Positions 34,847 through 46,913 are shown, numbered from the stretch's first letter. The stretch: 64,000 nucleotides of DNA from Arthrobacter bambusae (GCF_022606295.1 NZ_JAHHZS010000006.1:62001-126000), one strand, 5' to 3'. The notes: generated by a model not told the origin, from the letters alone. Program-made: numbers and translations.

Positions 34847-36619
34847 ATGCCAAGGCTTGCCCTGCGGTTCTCGACGCAGACCCTGCTCCTCCAGCTCGGC
34901 GTCGTTGTCTTGGTGGTGCTGCTCAGCGGCACCGTCCACGCATGGCTCGTCTACGGCCGGATCGGCACGGAAGCAGAAAACCAGGCACTGACTTTGGCGC
35001 GCACCGTGGCCTCGGATCCGGCGATGCGTTCCCAGGTCGAAGCCATCAGCAAAGAGCAGGGAACCCCACCCGCCACGGTTCTCTCGGCCGGCCCCATCCA
35101 AGCGGCCGCCGAGGCTGCAAGGAACCGCACCGGGGCTTTGTTCGTGGTGGTCACCGACGAAACCGGCCTGCGGTTGGCGCACCCGGACGTGGTGCGGCTC
35201 GGCGAACGGGTCAGCACCGATCCCTCGGACGCCCTCTCCGGGAAGGAAGTCACCACCCGGAATACCGGCACCCTGGGAGCGTCCGCGGGAGCCAAGGTCC
35301 CGGTATTCGCCCCGGGTTCCACAACCACCGTGGTGGGCGAAGTCAGCGTCGGCTACTCCATGGAGTCGCTCGGCCAAAGCCTTGCAGAGGACATCGTTCC
35401 CATCGCCTTGACCGCGGCGGGTTCCCTCCTGGTCGGCGTCCTGGCGTCCTTCCTCCTCCGCCGCCGTTTGCAACGCCTGACCCTGGGCCTCGAGCCCGAA
35501 GAGATCAGCACCCTCGTACACGACCAAGTGGCCGTGCTTCAAGGCGTGGACGACGGCGTGATCGGCATTTCCGCCGATGGCCGCATCACGGTTTTCAATG
35601 CCGCGGCGAGGCGGTTGCTGGGCATGCCGGAAGGCTCGGAGACTCCCGGCTCTCCCACAGCGGCGGGCACCGATTGGGAGCGGTCGCCCGTCCCGTCGCA
35701 GCTCAAGGCCCTCACCCAACCCTCTGCGCACGACGCCGAAGCCGTGGAAATCGTCGCGGGCGGCCGGGTCTTGGTTGCCAACGCCCGCAAGGCGCTGCAC
35801 CGCAAAGAGGATCTCGGCTGGGTGGTCATGCTCAGGGACCGCACCGAGCTGCAGCAGCTGACACGCCAGCTCGACGCCGTGGGCACCATGTCCGCCGCGC
35901 TCCGGGCCCAGCGCCACGAATTCGCGAACCAGCTCCACACGATCGCCGGCTTCATGAGCATCGGCCAACACGGCCAGGCCAAGGACTATCTCGCCAGGAT
36001 CTCCGCCACAGGGCCGCTGAAATTTCCCGTGCAGCAAGCCGAGCTCCTCCAGGATCCGTATTTGCAGGCGTTCGTCGGCGCGAAAAGCGTGGAGGCGGAC
36101 GAGCGAGGGGTGGCATTGCGGATCGGCCCGGAGACCCTGGTGCGGGAGCACGTCACCGAACCGCAGGACGTCACCACGGTGCTTGGCAACCTGATCGACA
36201 ATGCCGTCAACGCCGCCGTCGACGGCTCTTCGATGCAACGCTGGGTAGAGCTTGAGCTGCTTGACGAACCGGGGCCCGACGGCGGCACGCTGCACATCGT
36301 CGTCGCTGACTCCGGCGACGGCCTAGGCAGCGTCGATCCGGAAAAGGTTTTCGTGGAGGGGTTCACGACGGCGGAGCCTGCGGAAGGCGGCATCGCCAGG
36401 GCGGGTGGGCAGGGACTCGGCCTCGCGCTAGTCCGGCAGCTCGCCCGCCGCCGCGGTGGTGACGTGCGCGTCTTGGACGCGGGCTCGCCTGGCGGGCCAG
36501 GCGCCGTCTTCATGGCCACGATGCCGAAGGTGACCGGCGCGCCGGACGATGCCCCTCGAGCGGTACCCGCACCCGTGGCCCAACGACCCGCAACCGAACC
36601 CAAGGAAGGACAGCCGTGA
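34847..36619 (+). CDS. Sensor histidine kinase, CitA/DcuS family
   Basis: A 590-residue membrane sensor. Transmembrane segments at about residues 14-34 and 184-205 enclose an extracellular sensor domain of the citrate/C4-dicarboxylate type (TGALFVVVTDETGLRLAHPD). A PAS domain spans about 225-335. The phosphoacceptor His357 lies in RAQRHEFANQLHTIAGF, the form used by CitA/DcuS kinases, and the ATPase has N and G boxes (NLIDNAVNAA, GQGLGLALVRQLARRRGG). The last 40 residues are proline/alanine-rich. It overlaps the response regulator by four bases and is divergent from citMHS, so it probably senses citrate. Confidence 0.92.
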   Translation: MPRLALRFSTQTLLLQLGVVVLVVLLSGTVHAWLVYGRIGTEAENQALTLARTVASDPAMRSQVEAISKEQGTPPATVLSAGPIQAAAEAARNRTGALFVVVTDETGLRLAHPDVVRLGERVSTDPSDALSGKEVTTRNTGTLGASAGAKVPVFAPGSTTTVVGEVSVGYSMESLGQSLAEDIVPIALTAAGSLLVGVLASFLLRRRLQRLTLGLEPEEISTLVHDQVAVLQGVDDGVIGISADGRITVFNAAARRLLGMPEGSETPGSPTAAGTDWERSPVPSQLKALTQPSAHDAEAVEIVAGGRVLVANARKALHRKEDLGWVVMLRDRTELQQLTRQLDAVGTMSAALRAQRHEFANQLHTIAGFMSIGQHGQAKDYLARISATGPLKFPVQQAELLQDPYLQAFVGAKSVEADERGVALRIGPETLVREHVTEPQDVTTVLGNLIDNAVNAAVDGSSMQRWVELELLDEPGPDGGTLHIVVADSGDGLGSVDPEKVFVEGFTTAEPAEGGIARAGGQGLGLALVRQLARRRGGDVRVLDAGSPGGPGAVFMATMPKVTGAPDDAPRAVPAPVAQRPATEPKEGQP

Positions 36620-37290
36620 GCGAAGACTTCAGGGTGTTGATCGTCGATGACGATTTCCACGTCGCCAAGCTCCACGCCGCCTATGTGGACTCCGTGGCCG
36701 GTTTCCTGGCCCTGGCCCCGGTGGGATCCACGGCGCAGGCGTTGCAATCCGTCCATAGCCTGCGGCCGGACCTCGTGTTGCTGGACGTTTATTTGCCGGA
36801 CGGTTCGGGCCTGGACCTTCTGGGGCAACTCGACGTGGATGCCATGATGTTGACCGCAGCGTCCGACGCCGTGTCCATCAGGACAGCATTGCGTCGCGGG
36901 GCCCTGGCGTATCTGTTGAAACCGTTCACCGCCGAATCGCTGTCGCAGCAATTGCGTTCCTATGCCAGATACCGGCGTCTTCTCGGCCGGCAGCACGCCG
37001 TGGACCAGGACACGATCGAACGGGCCAAGCGGGCGCTCATCGCCGGTGACGTCGCGCAGTCGGGAAGGCCGCGTTCCGCGACCGAAGCATCGGTGCTGGA
37101 GTCCTTGGCACCGGGGGAACAATACTCGGCCACCGAAGTGGCGGAACGCGTGGGGGTCTCGCGCGCCACGGCGCAACGGTACCTGTCCTCGCTCGCCGAC
37201 GATGGCGCCGTCGAGATCCAACTGCGCTACGGGAGCACCGGCCGCCCGGAACACCGCTACGGCGTCCCCGCGCGGCTCTCCCCAAACTAG
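36616..37290 (+). CDS. Response regulator, CitB/DcuR family
   Basis: A 224-residue response regulator. The receiver has the acidic pair at residues 11-12, phosphoacceptor Asp57 in LVLLDVYLPDGSG, Thr/Ser in MMLTAASD, and the conserved lysine in YLLKPFT. The C-terminal domain is a winged helix (YSATEVAERVGVSRATAQRYLSSLADDG) as in CitB and DcuR. The GTG start overlaps the kinase stop (GTGA). Expected to activate citMHS in response to citrate. Confidence 0.92.
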   Translation: MSEDFRVLIVDDDFHVAKLHAAYVDSVAGFLALAPVGSTAQALQSVHSLRPDLVLLDVYLPDGSGLDLLGQLDVDAMMLTAASDAVSIRTALRRGALAYLLKPFTAESLSQQLRSYARYRRLLGRQHAVDQDTIERAKRALIAGDVAQSGRPRSATEASVLESLAPGEQYSATEVAERVGVSRATAQRYLSSLADDGAVEIQLRYGSTGRPEHRYGVPARLSPN

Positions 37291-37315
37291 CCCGGAAACC
37301 CAAGTAGCCCGCCAA

Positions 37316-37381
37316 CCCAACTGACTCGCAGTAGATGCCGTTATGAGGCGTCAAAACGACACCTACTGCGAGTCAGTTGGG
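37316..37381. repeat. Family A intergenic palindrome, copy 3
   Basis: A 66-base palindrome with intact outer arms CCCAACTGACTCGCA and exact complement on the far side. The inner stretch reads AGTAG on the left and CTACT on the right, replacing ATTTA-type bases of other copies, a paired change that keeps the stem. It lies 25 bases after the response regulator and four bases before the stop of convergent ridA-like gene. Confidence 0.92.
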
Positions 37382-37385
37382 CTGC

Positions 37386-37766
37386 TTAGGCGCTCTTTTG
37401 GGCTACCAGTTCGATTTCGACCAGCATTTCCGGGTCGAGGAACGGCAAGACGTGGACCAGGGAAAGGGTGGGCCGGATCTCGCCGAACACCTCGCCGTGC
37501 GCGCGGCCGGCGTCTTCCCACTTGCTGATGTCGGTCAGGTAGAGCTTGGACTGCACGACGTCCTCGTAGTCGAACCCGGCGTCGGCCAGGACCGCGCCCA
37601 GTTTTTCGAGGATGTATTTGGTCTGCGAGTAGAAGTCGTCGCCGACGATGCCATCCGGCCCGGACGCCGCCGTGGCCGAAATGAAGAGCGTGTTGTCCAC
37701 CTGGACCGCACGGGAATATCCAAGGGTCTGTTCCCAGACCGAGCCCGTGCCGAATGTCTTGCGCAT
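37386..37766 (-). CDS. RidA-family protein (Rid/YjgF)
   Basis: A 126-residue Rid-family protein. Members with the conserved arginine deaminate reactive enamine/imine intermediates released by PLP enzymes. The arginine is present in EIRPTLSLVHV and the following glutamate in VEIELVA. The N-terminal segment MRKTFGTGSVWEQTLGYSRA is typical of a Rid subgroup distinct from classical RidA, so the deaminase activity is likely but the subfamily is uncertain. It is a single gene. Confidence 0.85.
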   Translation of the reverse strand: MRKTFGTGSVWEQTLGYSRAVQVDNTLFISATAASGPDGIVGDDFYSQTKYILEKLGAVLADAGFDYEDVVQSKLYLTDISKWEDAGRAHGEVFGEIRPTLSLVHVLPFLDPEMLVEIELVAQKSA

Positions 37767-37823
37767 GCCGCGCCTTTCTCAGTTTCCGCACCCGGCCCGA
37801 TAGCCGGGGTTTACGAGGAAACT

Positions 37824-38336
37824 TTATGGCTGGCGGACATCCTGCCGGTAAACGAACAGTTTTATGTCGGTCCCGGGAACAAACCAATCACGCTCCGGTT
37901 CCCTGTCGAATCCGGTCTTGGCGTAAAGGGCGTTGGCGCTTTCCCACGTTGCGCCCGTGGTGAGGGAAACGGCGTTGATGCCATCCATGGAGCGGGCTTG
38001 GTCGACGACCGCCTGCACGAGGGCGCGTCCCGCACCCGAGCGCTGAACCTCCGGATCCACTACCAAGGTGCGCATTTCGAGTTCGTCCGGAAGGCCAATG
38101 TCCGAAAAATCGCCTCCGGCCTTGGCCGACGTAACGGAACCGATGATCCGGCCATCGCGCTCGGCGACGAAAACGTCGGCGTACCGGGCGCGCCCGGCCA
38201 CGTCGCGCAGCTTCTCCAAGTAAGGGTGGTCCGGGCTGCCGTAATAGCCAGCGGTCACGTAAGACGCCATCGTGATACGGGCTACGGCGTCGTAGTCTTC
38301 GGGCAGGGCGGGACGGACGGTAATCTGCGAATGCAC
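37824..38336 (-). CDS. GNAT-family N-acetyltransferase
   Basis: A 170-residue Gcn5-related acetyltransferase. The acetyl-CoA binding motif A reads LVVDPEVQRSGAGRALVQAVVDQA, and the preceding strands DVFVAERDGRIIGSVT and the C-terminal NALYAKTGFDREPERDWFVPG are typical. The acceptor is unknown. The gene is single; the next gene downstream is ridA-like, 57 bases away on the same strand. Confidence 0.87.
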   Translation of the reverse strand: MHSQITVRPALPEDYDAVARITMASYVTAGYYGSPDHPYLEKLRDVAGRARYADVFVAERDGRIIGSVTSAKAGGDFSDIGLPDELEMRTLVVDPEVQRSGAGRALVQAVVDQARSMDGINAVSLTTGATWESANALYAKTGFDREPERDWFVPGTDIKLFVYRQDVRQP

Positions 38337-38414
38337 TGATCCATGGTAGTCGGGTCTGCGGGGGCCGGGACGCCAAAGCAGCGTTTCCGTGACCGAACTA
38401 TCACCCCTGCACCC

Positions 38415-38480
38415 AACGCCCGCTCAGATACAAGTGAGCGAGCGACGGCGGAACACCCCACATACGTGAGCGAGCGTTTG
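38415..38480. repeat. Family C intergenic repeat, copy 1
   Basis: Two GTGAGCGAGCG words (38434-38444 and 38467-38477) spaced 33 bases apart, with a partly palindromic left side (CGCTCA..TGAGCG). The whole 65-base unit aligns with 56305-56368, including the ACACC..CACATA spacer. To its right, 38484-38570, lie degenerate CGCCCAGAACG words and no gene. Confidence 0.75.
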
Positions 38481-38570
38481 AACATGTCGAACAGGGTTCC
38501 ACCAGGCTGGCGCGGCCGAACGCCCAGAACGCCCCGAACGACCAGGACCACCCGTACGCCCAGAACGACC

Positions 38571-41710
<3,140 letters not shown>

Positions 41711-42355
41711 TCAGTGCGTGAAGCGGTGGCGGCTCCACAACGCGAAGGCAATGCCGCCGGCCGCCACCAAAAGCACGGCGCCCATAATGGCGATCACAGC
41801 GAACATGTCCGAACCCGGCCCTTTGGCATTGCTCACCGCGGCAGCCTGGGTGGCCTTGAGCCCGTCCTGGATGGGGGTATTCCAATTGGACGACGCCGAC
41901 GGCGAGGGGCTGCTCGTCGTCGGGGTGTCCGTCGGGGTCACCGGGCTGGAGTCCACAGGAGCCTCCGACGGCGCCATGCTGGGTTCCGGTTCGACGGTCA
42001 CCACGGGGACCGGCTCGGGTGCGGCCGGCGCGGGCGCCACCGGGGCGGGTTGAACGGGTACGACGACGGGTGCCGGAACCACCGGCGCGGGCGGAGCCGG
42101 CGCCGGAGGTTTTGCAGGTGGAGCCATGTCGGGAGCAGGATCCGGAGCCGGGTCGGGAGCAGGATCCGGTGCGGGGGCCGGGGCCGGGGCAACAGCCGGG
42201 CAATCAGTCACGCACGTGGTCTCGGCGTGGGCCGAAAGCATCGGGAAGGCGCACATCACTACAGCCATGGCAATACCCGCGAGGGCAACGGAGAACGGGC
42301 GTCGCACGGCGGCACGGGTCGCGCCGCCAGAGCGCGCGGAGGAGCGTTGGGTCAT
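41711..42355 (-). CDS. Secreted proline/alanine-rich cell-surface protein
   Basis: About 214 residues. A signal peptide (residues 20-45, cleavage after SAHA) leads to a long PAPAPDPAPDP-type repeat with a run of DPAP units, a proline/valine-rich linker, a T/S-rich part, and one C-terminal transmembrane helix (MFAVIAIMGAVLLVAAGGIAFAL) ending in a basic tail. No LPXTG motif is seen. It resembles cell-wall-spanning stalk proteins. No enzymatic domain is recognised. Confidence 0.72.
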   Translation of the reverse strand: MTQRSSARSGGATRAAVRRPFSVALAGIAMAVVMCAFPMLSAHAETTCVTDCPAVAPAPAPAPDPAPDPAPDPAPDMAPPAKPPAPAPPAPVVPAPVVVPVQPAPVAPAPAAPEPVPVVTVEPEPSMAPSEAPVDSSPVTPTDTPTTSSPSPSASSNWNTPIQDGLKATQAAAVSNAKGPGSDMFAVIAIMGAVLLVAAGGIAFALWSRHRFTH

Positions 42356-42498
42356 GTTTACCTCTGCAGGACGGCACAGGCCGCCCGGAGTTGGGGTGGT
42401 ATTGACCGGAATCTTCCTACATAGTCCGGGCGTGTCGCAAATCCCGTTCCCCGAAACCGCCGTCGACGGGAGCCTGTGCGGGCTCCATCGGCGTCGTT

Positions 42499-43257
42499 CT
42501 AAGGGGTCCTGGCATCCACCACAATCGCGGTGACATTGTCCCGCCCGCCACTCAGCAACGCCTCCTTGATGAGGGCATCCACCGCGTCCTGGGGCTTTTC
42601 CATAGTGCTCAGGATCCGGAACATGTGCTCGTCGCTCAACTCGCCGGTGAGTCCGTCCGAGCAGACCAGTATGCGGTCGCCGTCCTGGATGGGCAACAAC
42701 CAGAAGTCCGCTTCGTTTTCGCCGCCCGTCCCGAGGCCCCGGGTCACCACGTGGCGGCGCGGATGCACTGTGGCTTCTTCACGCGTGATCCGTCCGGCCT
42801 CCACAAGTTCCTGGACTTCCGAATGGTCCACGCTGATCTGCCTGAATTCGCCCCCGCTCAAGCGATACGTCCGCGAGTCGCCGATGTTCATAACCAGCCA
42901 ATACGCGACGCCCATATGCTCCGCGACAACCACCCCGGACAGCGTGGTTCCGGCCCGGCCACCCGTGGCCTTCCGGATCTCGGAGTCGGCGGCAAGGATG
43001 CACTTCTGCACGACGACGGCCGTCGCCGATCGTACGCCCGCCGCCAATTGCGACATGGTGCCAAGGGTCTGTACGCACAATGCGCTGGCAATCTCGCCTG
43101 CCTCATGCCCGCCCATGCCGTCGGCTACCGCGAAGACGGGGTCCACTGCGATGAGCGAATCTTCGTTGAGTTCCCGGCTGAGTCCACGATCCGTCCCGTA
43201 GCCACAGGTTACTGTGACTCCCGGCTTGGGGGTGGGCGCTGCGGACTGTGGACTCAT
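42499..43257 (-). CDS. PP2C-family Ser/Thr protein phosphatase
   Basis: A 252-residue cytosolic phosphatase. Metal-binding motifs AVADGMGGHEAGE, LVCSDGLTGELSDE and GGRDNVTAIVVD are in place and there is no membrane anchor. It would remove phosphate from targets of Hanks-type kinases, none of which are encoded here. It shares one base with the downstream end of the cyclase gene, so the two are likely co-expressed. Confidence 0.9.
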   Translation of the reverse strand: MSPQSAAPTPKPGVTVTCGYGTDRGLSRELNEDSLIAVDPVFAVADGMGGHEAGEIASALCVQTLGTMSQLAAGVRSATAVVVQKCILAADSEIRKATGGRAGTTLSGVVVAEHMGVAYWLVMNIGDSRTYRLSGGEFRQISVDHSEVQELVEAGRITREEATVHPRRHVVTRGLGTGGENEADFWLLPIQDGDRILVCSDGLTGELSDEHMFRILSTMEKPQDAVDALIKEALLSGGRDNVTAIVVDARTP

Positions 43258-44420
43258 CAGTCGAGGACCAGTCCCTTGCCAAGCCCGCGGGCAAGCCGGA
43301 CAGGAAGAATTTCCCCAAAACCACGAACGTTTTCGGCTGTCTGCGGAACCAGGACGAAGCGTTCGTCCTGGCCCAGCGCTGCTGCCGTCATCTCGTCCAC
43401 CAGGACCGTGCCGGGTTCAGCCAGGGCCGTCAGGCGGGCCGCCAGGTTGACGGTGGGGCCGTAGATGTCGCCGAGACGGGAAAGGATGCGTCCCCAGACC
43501 ATGGCCACGCGGGCTTCCGGGAGGATCTCGTCTTCGGTGAATGCCTGGGCGAGCGCCAAGGAAATCTCAGCTCCCGCGGCCGGCGTCTCGGCAATATAGA
43601 GGACTTCGTCGCCGACCGTCTTGACGAGGCGGCCGCCACCGATGGAGATGATTTCCGCGCACTTGTTCTCGAAGCGCTGGACCAACTGCGCCAGGGTCTT
43701 CTCGTTCATGCGGCGCGACAGGCTCGTGTAGGAGACGAGGTCGGCAAAACCCACGGCGCGTGCCAAGGGCAGCGGTGCGTCGTCTTCGTCCCCTTCGCGG
43801 CCGGCCTCGCTGGCCTGTAGACCTGCCTCGGCACGGACGGCCAGGCGCTGCACACCGGCGTTCATCTGGCGGCGCCACGAGTACAACAGGATCTCTTCCA
43901 TGGCATCCACGAGGTTGGGCAGTTCGTTGACCAACTGTTTGCGTGCAACGGCATCGGGAATGCCTTGCTGCACCACCATGTCTTCGATGAGCGCCTCGAC
44001 TTGCCACACCACCATGCGGTCGGTCATCTGGCCGATGGCGCGGGTCACGGAAATGGCAGCTTCTTCGGTGAGCTTTCCGGCGCGGACAAGGTCAAGGATG
44101 GTGGACAGCGCCCCGAGGTCGCGCTCGGTGAACGCCACGTCCTGGTCGCCGAAATTGGGGAAACCCAGCGCCCGCCAGAGTTTGCGGGCTGACAAAAGCG
44201 AGACGCCTGCGCCGGCCGCCACTTCGCGTCGACGGAGTTTGCGTTCGCCGCCCAAAAGCCTGGTTTCAAGGGCTTTGATGGCCACCCGTTCCGCAGACAG
44301 GGCGCCGGTGGGAGGGGAAACGACGGGGAGGACCCCCGTTGCCGCTTGGTCCACGGAAGGTTCGGGCACGGCGTCGGGCTCGTGGTCCATGTACTCAGGC
44401 TCCTGCTCGTCAACGCTCAT
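43257..44420 (-). CDS. Class III adenylate/guanylate cyclase with regulatory domain
   Basis: About 387 residues. The C-terminal half is a class III cyclase catalytic domain: metal aspartates in GFADLVSYT and KTVGDEVLY, substrate lysine in the same LVKTVGDE block, and transition-state Asn/Arg in YGPTVNLAARL, so the domain looks active. The N-terminal half (LRRREVAAGAGVSLLSARKLWRALGFPNFGDQD) resembles the regulatory domain of mycobacterial Rv1264, which responds to pH. ATG 44420 has AGAAGG upstream; a GTG at 44429 is the alternative. It lies between the PP2C gene and a PH-domain gene with overlaps at both ends. Confidence 0.88.
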   Translation of the reverse strand: MSVDEQEPEYMDHEPDAVPEPSVDQAATGVLPVVSPPTGALSAERVAIKALETRLLGGERKLRRREVAAGAGVSLLSARKLWRALGFPNFGDQDVAFTERDLGALSTILDLVRAGKLTEEAAISVTRAIGQMTDRMVVWQVEALIEDMVVQQGIPDAVARKQLVNELPNLVDAMEEILLYSWRRQMNAGVQRLAVRAEAGLQASEAGREGDEDDAPLPLARAVGFADLVSYTSLSRRMNEKTLAQLVQRFENKCAEIISIGGGRLVKTVGDEVLYIAETPAAGAEISLALAQAFTEDEILPEARVAMVWGRILSRLGDIYGPTVNLAARLTALAEPGTVLVDEMTAAALGQDERFVLVPQTAENVRGFGEILPVRLARGLGKGLVLD

Positions 44421-45036
44421 CTCTTCCACCTTCTCTCATATCCCAGGGCAACGCGGCATCCGGGTACTCAGCAAAACTGTCAAAATCGCCGGATCCCGGC
44501 ACCGGGCCGGAGCCGAATCCGACACTCGTCGGAAGCTCGGCCATGGCATCCATGATGAAACTCCGGAACTTGCCGACCTCCGGAACATCCGCGAGGACCG
44601 CCTCGCCGGGGTGCCCGGTATCCAAGGATATATTCCCGGAGCGCAATATCCGTTGGAGCAGCGATTGTTTGATGCCCACCCCGCGCACCGCGGCCAACGG
44701 CACTTGCCAGTCGCCGCGGCGAAGCATTCCAAAACGGGCAACTATCCGGCCGCTCGTGAGGATGTACCGGATGCCGCGCCAGCGGATGAATCGCGGGAGG
44801 CTGTAGCCGAGCAGCACGATTGCCACGATCACCAGGCACGCCATGACCAACCATTGGGTCCAGTCGCTTGTGATGACCGGCAGCAGCTTGCCCGGCCCGC
44901 CCTTGACTATCCAGGCACAGGCGAACGCTGCCGCGGCAGGGACCAGGATGAAGGCCAGGACGGGACCAAAGAGCATCCTGGGCTGCTGCCGCGTGATCAC
45001 GATGACTTGCTCCCCACGCAGGAGCTCTTTACGCAT
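44410..45036 (-). CDS. Membrane protein with PH-like (YdbS/bPH2) domain
   Basis: A 208-residue protein. Two transmembrane helices (about residues 22-45 and 62-85) precede a bacterial PH-like domain beginning WRGIRYILTSGRIVARFGMLRR. The C-terminal 45 residues are disordered and acidic. The function is unknown; similar genes lie next to birA in other actinobacteria. It overlaps birA by eight bases and the cyclase start by eleven, indicating translational coupling of birA, this gene and the cyclase. Confidence 0.8.
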   Translation of the reverse strand: MRKELLRGEQVIVITRQQPRMLFGPVLAFILVPAAAAFACAWIVKGGPGKLLPVITSDWTQWLVMACLVIVAIVLLGYSLPRFIRWRGIRYILTSGRIVARFGMLRRGDWQVPLAAVRGVGIKQSLLQRILRSGNISLDTGHPGEAVLADVPEVGKFRSFIMDAMAELPTSVGFGSGPVPGSGDFDSFAEYPDAALPWDMREGGRDER

Positions 45037-45937
45037 AACCGCTTTCGGTAGCCCTCAGGTGGACGACGTCACCGGCGGTCACGACGTGCTCGCGACCACC
45101 GTGGTCCACCACCAAAAGGGAACCATACTCATCCAATCTGGACGCATGCCCCACCAACTCGTGGTCGCCGGGCAAATGAGCCTTCACCTCGCGTCCCAAG
45201 GTGACCATGACGGCTTCCACCCGCTTGTGCAGGGAAGCGCCGCCGGCCAATCCCGCTGTAGGGTCGCCGTCGGCATTGCAGAAGCTGCGGTAGAGCGTCC
45301 CGAAGCGGGATAAGTAGTTCCGCAATAGAACGGTGCGGTCCGTGGTGCTTGCACCCTCAAGCAAGAGGGAGGTGGCGGTCGGGACAGGCAATTCATTCTC
45401 GCCGAGCGTCACGTTGAGGCCGGTCCCCAGAATCACGGCTGGAACAGACCCGTCCCCCATCGGCCCCATCTGGGCCAGGATGCCGGCAATCTTCTTGCCT
45501 CGGACGAGGACATCGTTGGGCCACTTGATCTCGGCGGGCAGGCCTGCGGTTTCCAGGAGGGTCTCCTGCAAGGCCAGCGCGCCCAGGAGGGACAGCCAGG
45601 AGTAGCTCTGCGTGGGCACGGGCAGGCCTTGCGCATTGACGGGACGCAGGACGATCGAAACGGAAATCGCCGAACGTTCGGGAGACTCCCAGTGACGGTC
45701 GAGACGGCCCCGGGCCGCCGTCTGGTGCTCGGCGGTGAGGACCGCGAGATCGGCCCATTCCTTCGGCTCCGTGGTGACGGCGCGCAGCAGATCAGCGTTC
45801 GTGGAGCCGGTGGTCTCCACGATCTGCAATTGCGAAATGCCGGCGGCCGCGAGGAAGTCGGGGTGGAGCAGGGCATCACGGTCCAGGCCCGGGCGCGGGG
45901 CACGTGGTTCGCTGCTGGCAGGCTGTTCGACGTCCAT
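45029..45937 (-). CDS. birA: Biotin-[acetyl-CoA-carboxylase] ligase
   Basis: A 302-residue biotin protein ligase. It attaches biotin to the BCCP domain of acyl-CoA carboxylase, encoded at 57-59 kb. Catalytic segments are ETTGSTNADLL, TAARGRLDRHW (biotinyl-AMP loop), and WPNDVLVRGKKIAGIL (lysine). The E. coli-type DNA-binding domain is absent, so this is a monofunctional ligase, not a repressor. It is divergent from nothing; the next gene upstream is the SDR gene on the same strand 47 bases away. Confidence 0.93.
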   Translation of the reverse strand: MDVEQPASSEPRAPRPGLDRDALLHPDFLAAAGISQLQIVETTGSTNADLLRAVTTEPKEWADLAVLTAEHQTAARGRLDRHWESPERSAISVSIVLRPVNAQGLPVPTQSYSWLSLLGALALQETLLETAGLPAEIKWPNDVLVRGKKIAGILAQMGPMGDGSVPAVILGTGLNVTLGENELPVPTATSLLLEGASTTDRTVLLRNYLSRFGTLYRSFCNADGDPTAGLAGGASLHKRVEAVMVTLGREVKAHLPGDHELVGHASRLDEYGSLLVVDHGGREHVVTAGDVVHLRATESGYA

Positions 45938-45984
45938 AGACAGAATCCTATCCAGCCAGGCCGGTCCCGGAAGAAGTTGTCCGC

Positions 45985-46875
45985 TCAGAGGAAGATATCC
46001 GGCACCAGCTTCTCCTCCGCGGCCCCCAGACTGTAGGGCCTGAAGTCCGAAACACCCGCAGCCCTGAGCACTTCTTCGTCGGTGTAGAAATTGCCTGTAT
46101 TAATAGCCGAACCGTTGCCCAGGTTTGCTCCGGTCAGGACTGCGTGGGCAGCGTCGGCAATGATGTCCGATCCCCTGGCGGCTTGCACGATCTGCGCTCC
46201 GCCCGGCATGTTCCGGATGGCAGCGGTGTCGATCAGCGTGCAGGGCCACAGCGAGTTGACGGACACGCCGTCGTTCTTGAGTTCTTCGGCCAGGCCCAGC
46301 GTGGTGAGGCTCATGCCGTACTTGGCCATGGTGTACGCCAAGTGCATGCCGGCCCATTTAGGGTCGAGGTTCAGCGGCGGCGAGAGCGTCAGGATATGGG
46401 CGTTGCCCGATTTCCGCAGGGCCGGGAGCGCGAGTTTGGACAGCAGGAAGGTGCCGCGGACGTTGATGTCCTGCATGAGGTCATAGCGTTTCATGTCGAT
46501 CGCGTCAGTGCGGGAGAGATCTATCGCCGAGGCGTTGTTGACCACGACGTCGATTCCGCCAAAGCGTTCGACGGCGGCGGCAACCGCCGCGGCGACGTCG
46601 CCGTCGTTGCGGACGTCCCCTACGAGAGGCAGTGCCTGGCCGCCGGCTGCTTCCAGTTGTTCAGCGGCAGTGAAGACCGTTCCCTGCAGCTTGGGATGCG
46701 GTTCTCCGGTCTTGGCCATGATGACGATGTTGGCGCCGTCGCGGGCCGCGCGGGTGGCGATTGCCAGGCCGATGCCGCGGCTCCCGCCGGACATCAGGAT
46801 GGTGCGGCCCTTCAGTGATCCACGCGCCCGGTAGGGAAGGGCAGGGCTTGCAGAAGCATCGTTGCTTGAGGTCAT
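45985..46875 (-). CDS. Short-chain dehydrogenase/reductase (HSDL2-like)
   Basis: About 296 residues. The NAD(P) motif reads ILMSGGSRGIGLAIA with Ser in place of the usual Thr, NNASAID is the next conserved block, and the catalytic YxxxK lies in LAYTMAKYGM. Length and sequence resemble the HSDL2/citronellol-type SDR group associated with lipid metabolism. ATG 46875 is preferred; the longer frame covers the divergent promoter region. A palindrome at 46898-46913 lies just upstream. Its gene is divergent from accD. Substrate unknown. Confidence 0.87.
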   Translation of the reverse strand: MTSSNDASASPALPYRARGSLKGRTILMSGGSRGIGLAIATRAARDGANIVIMAKTGEPHPKLQGTVFTAAEQLEAAGGQALPLVGDVRNDGDVAAAVAAAVERFGGIDVVVNNASAIDLSRTDAIDMKRYDLMQDINVRGTFLLSKLALPALRKSGNAHILTLSPPLNLDPKWAGMHLAYTMAKYGMSLTTLGLAEELKNDGVSVNSLWPCTLIDTAAIRNMPGGAQIVQAARGSDIIADAAHAVLTGANLGNGSAINTGNFYTDEEVLRAAGVSDFRPYSLGAAEEKLVPDIFL

Positions 46876-46897
46876 GAGGACACTGTAGCCCAACGAT

Positions 46898-46913
46898 GTT
46901 ACCGGTGAGTAAC
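46898..46913. promoter_or_regulatory. Candidate operator GTTACCGGTGAGTAAC
   Basis: A 16-base palindrome differing in one base from the site at 2121-2136. Here the symmetry extends to ATGTTAC/GTAACAT. It lies 23 bases upstream of the SDR start and 174 upstream of accD. The same distance to a minus-strand gene as in the first copy argues for regulation of the SDR gene. Confidence 0.5.

Noticed and set aside
34649..36295. A 548-codon minus-strand frame
   Set aside because: It is antisense to the CitA-type kinase, whose domains are certain.
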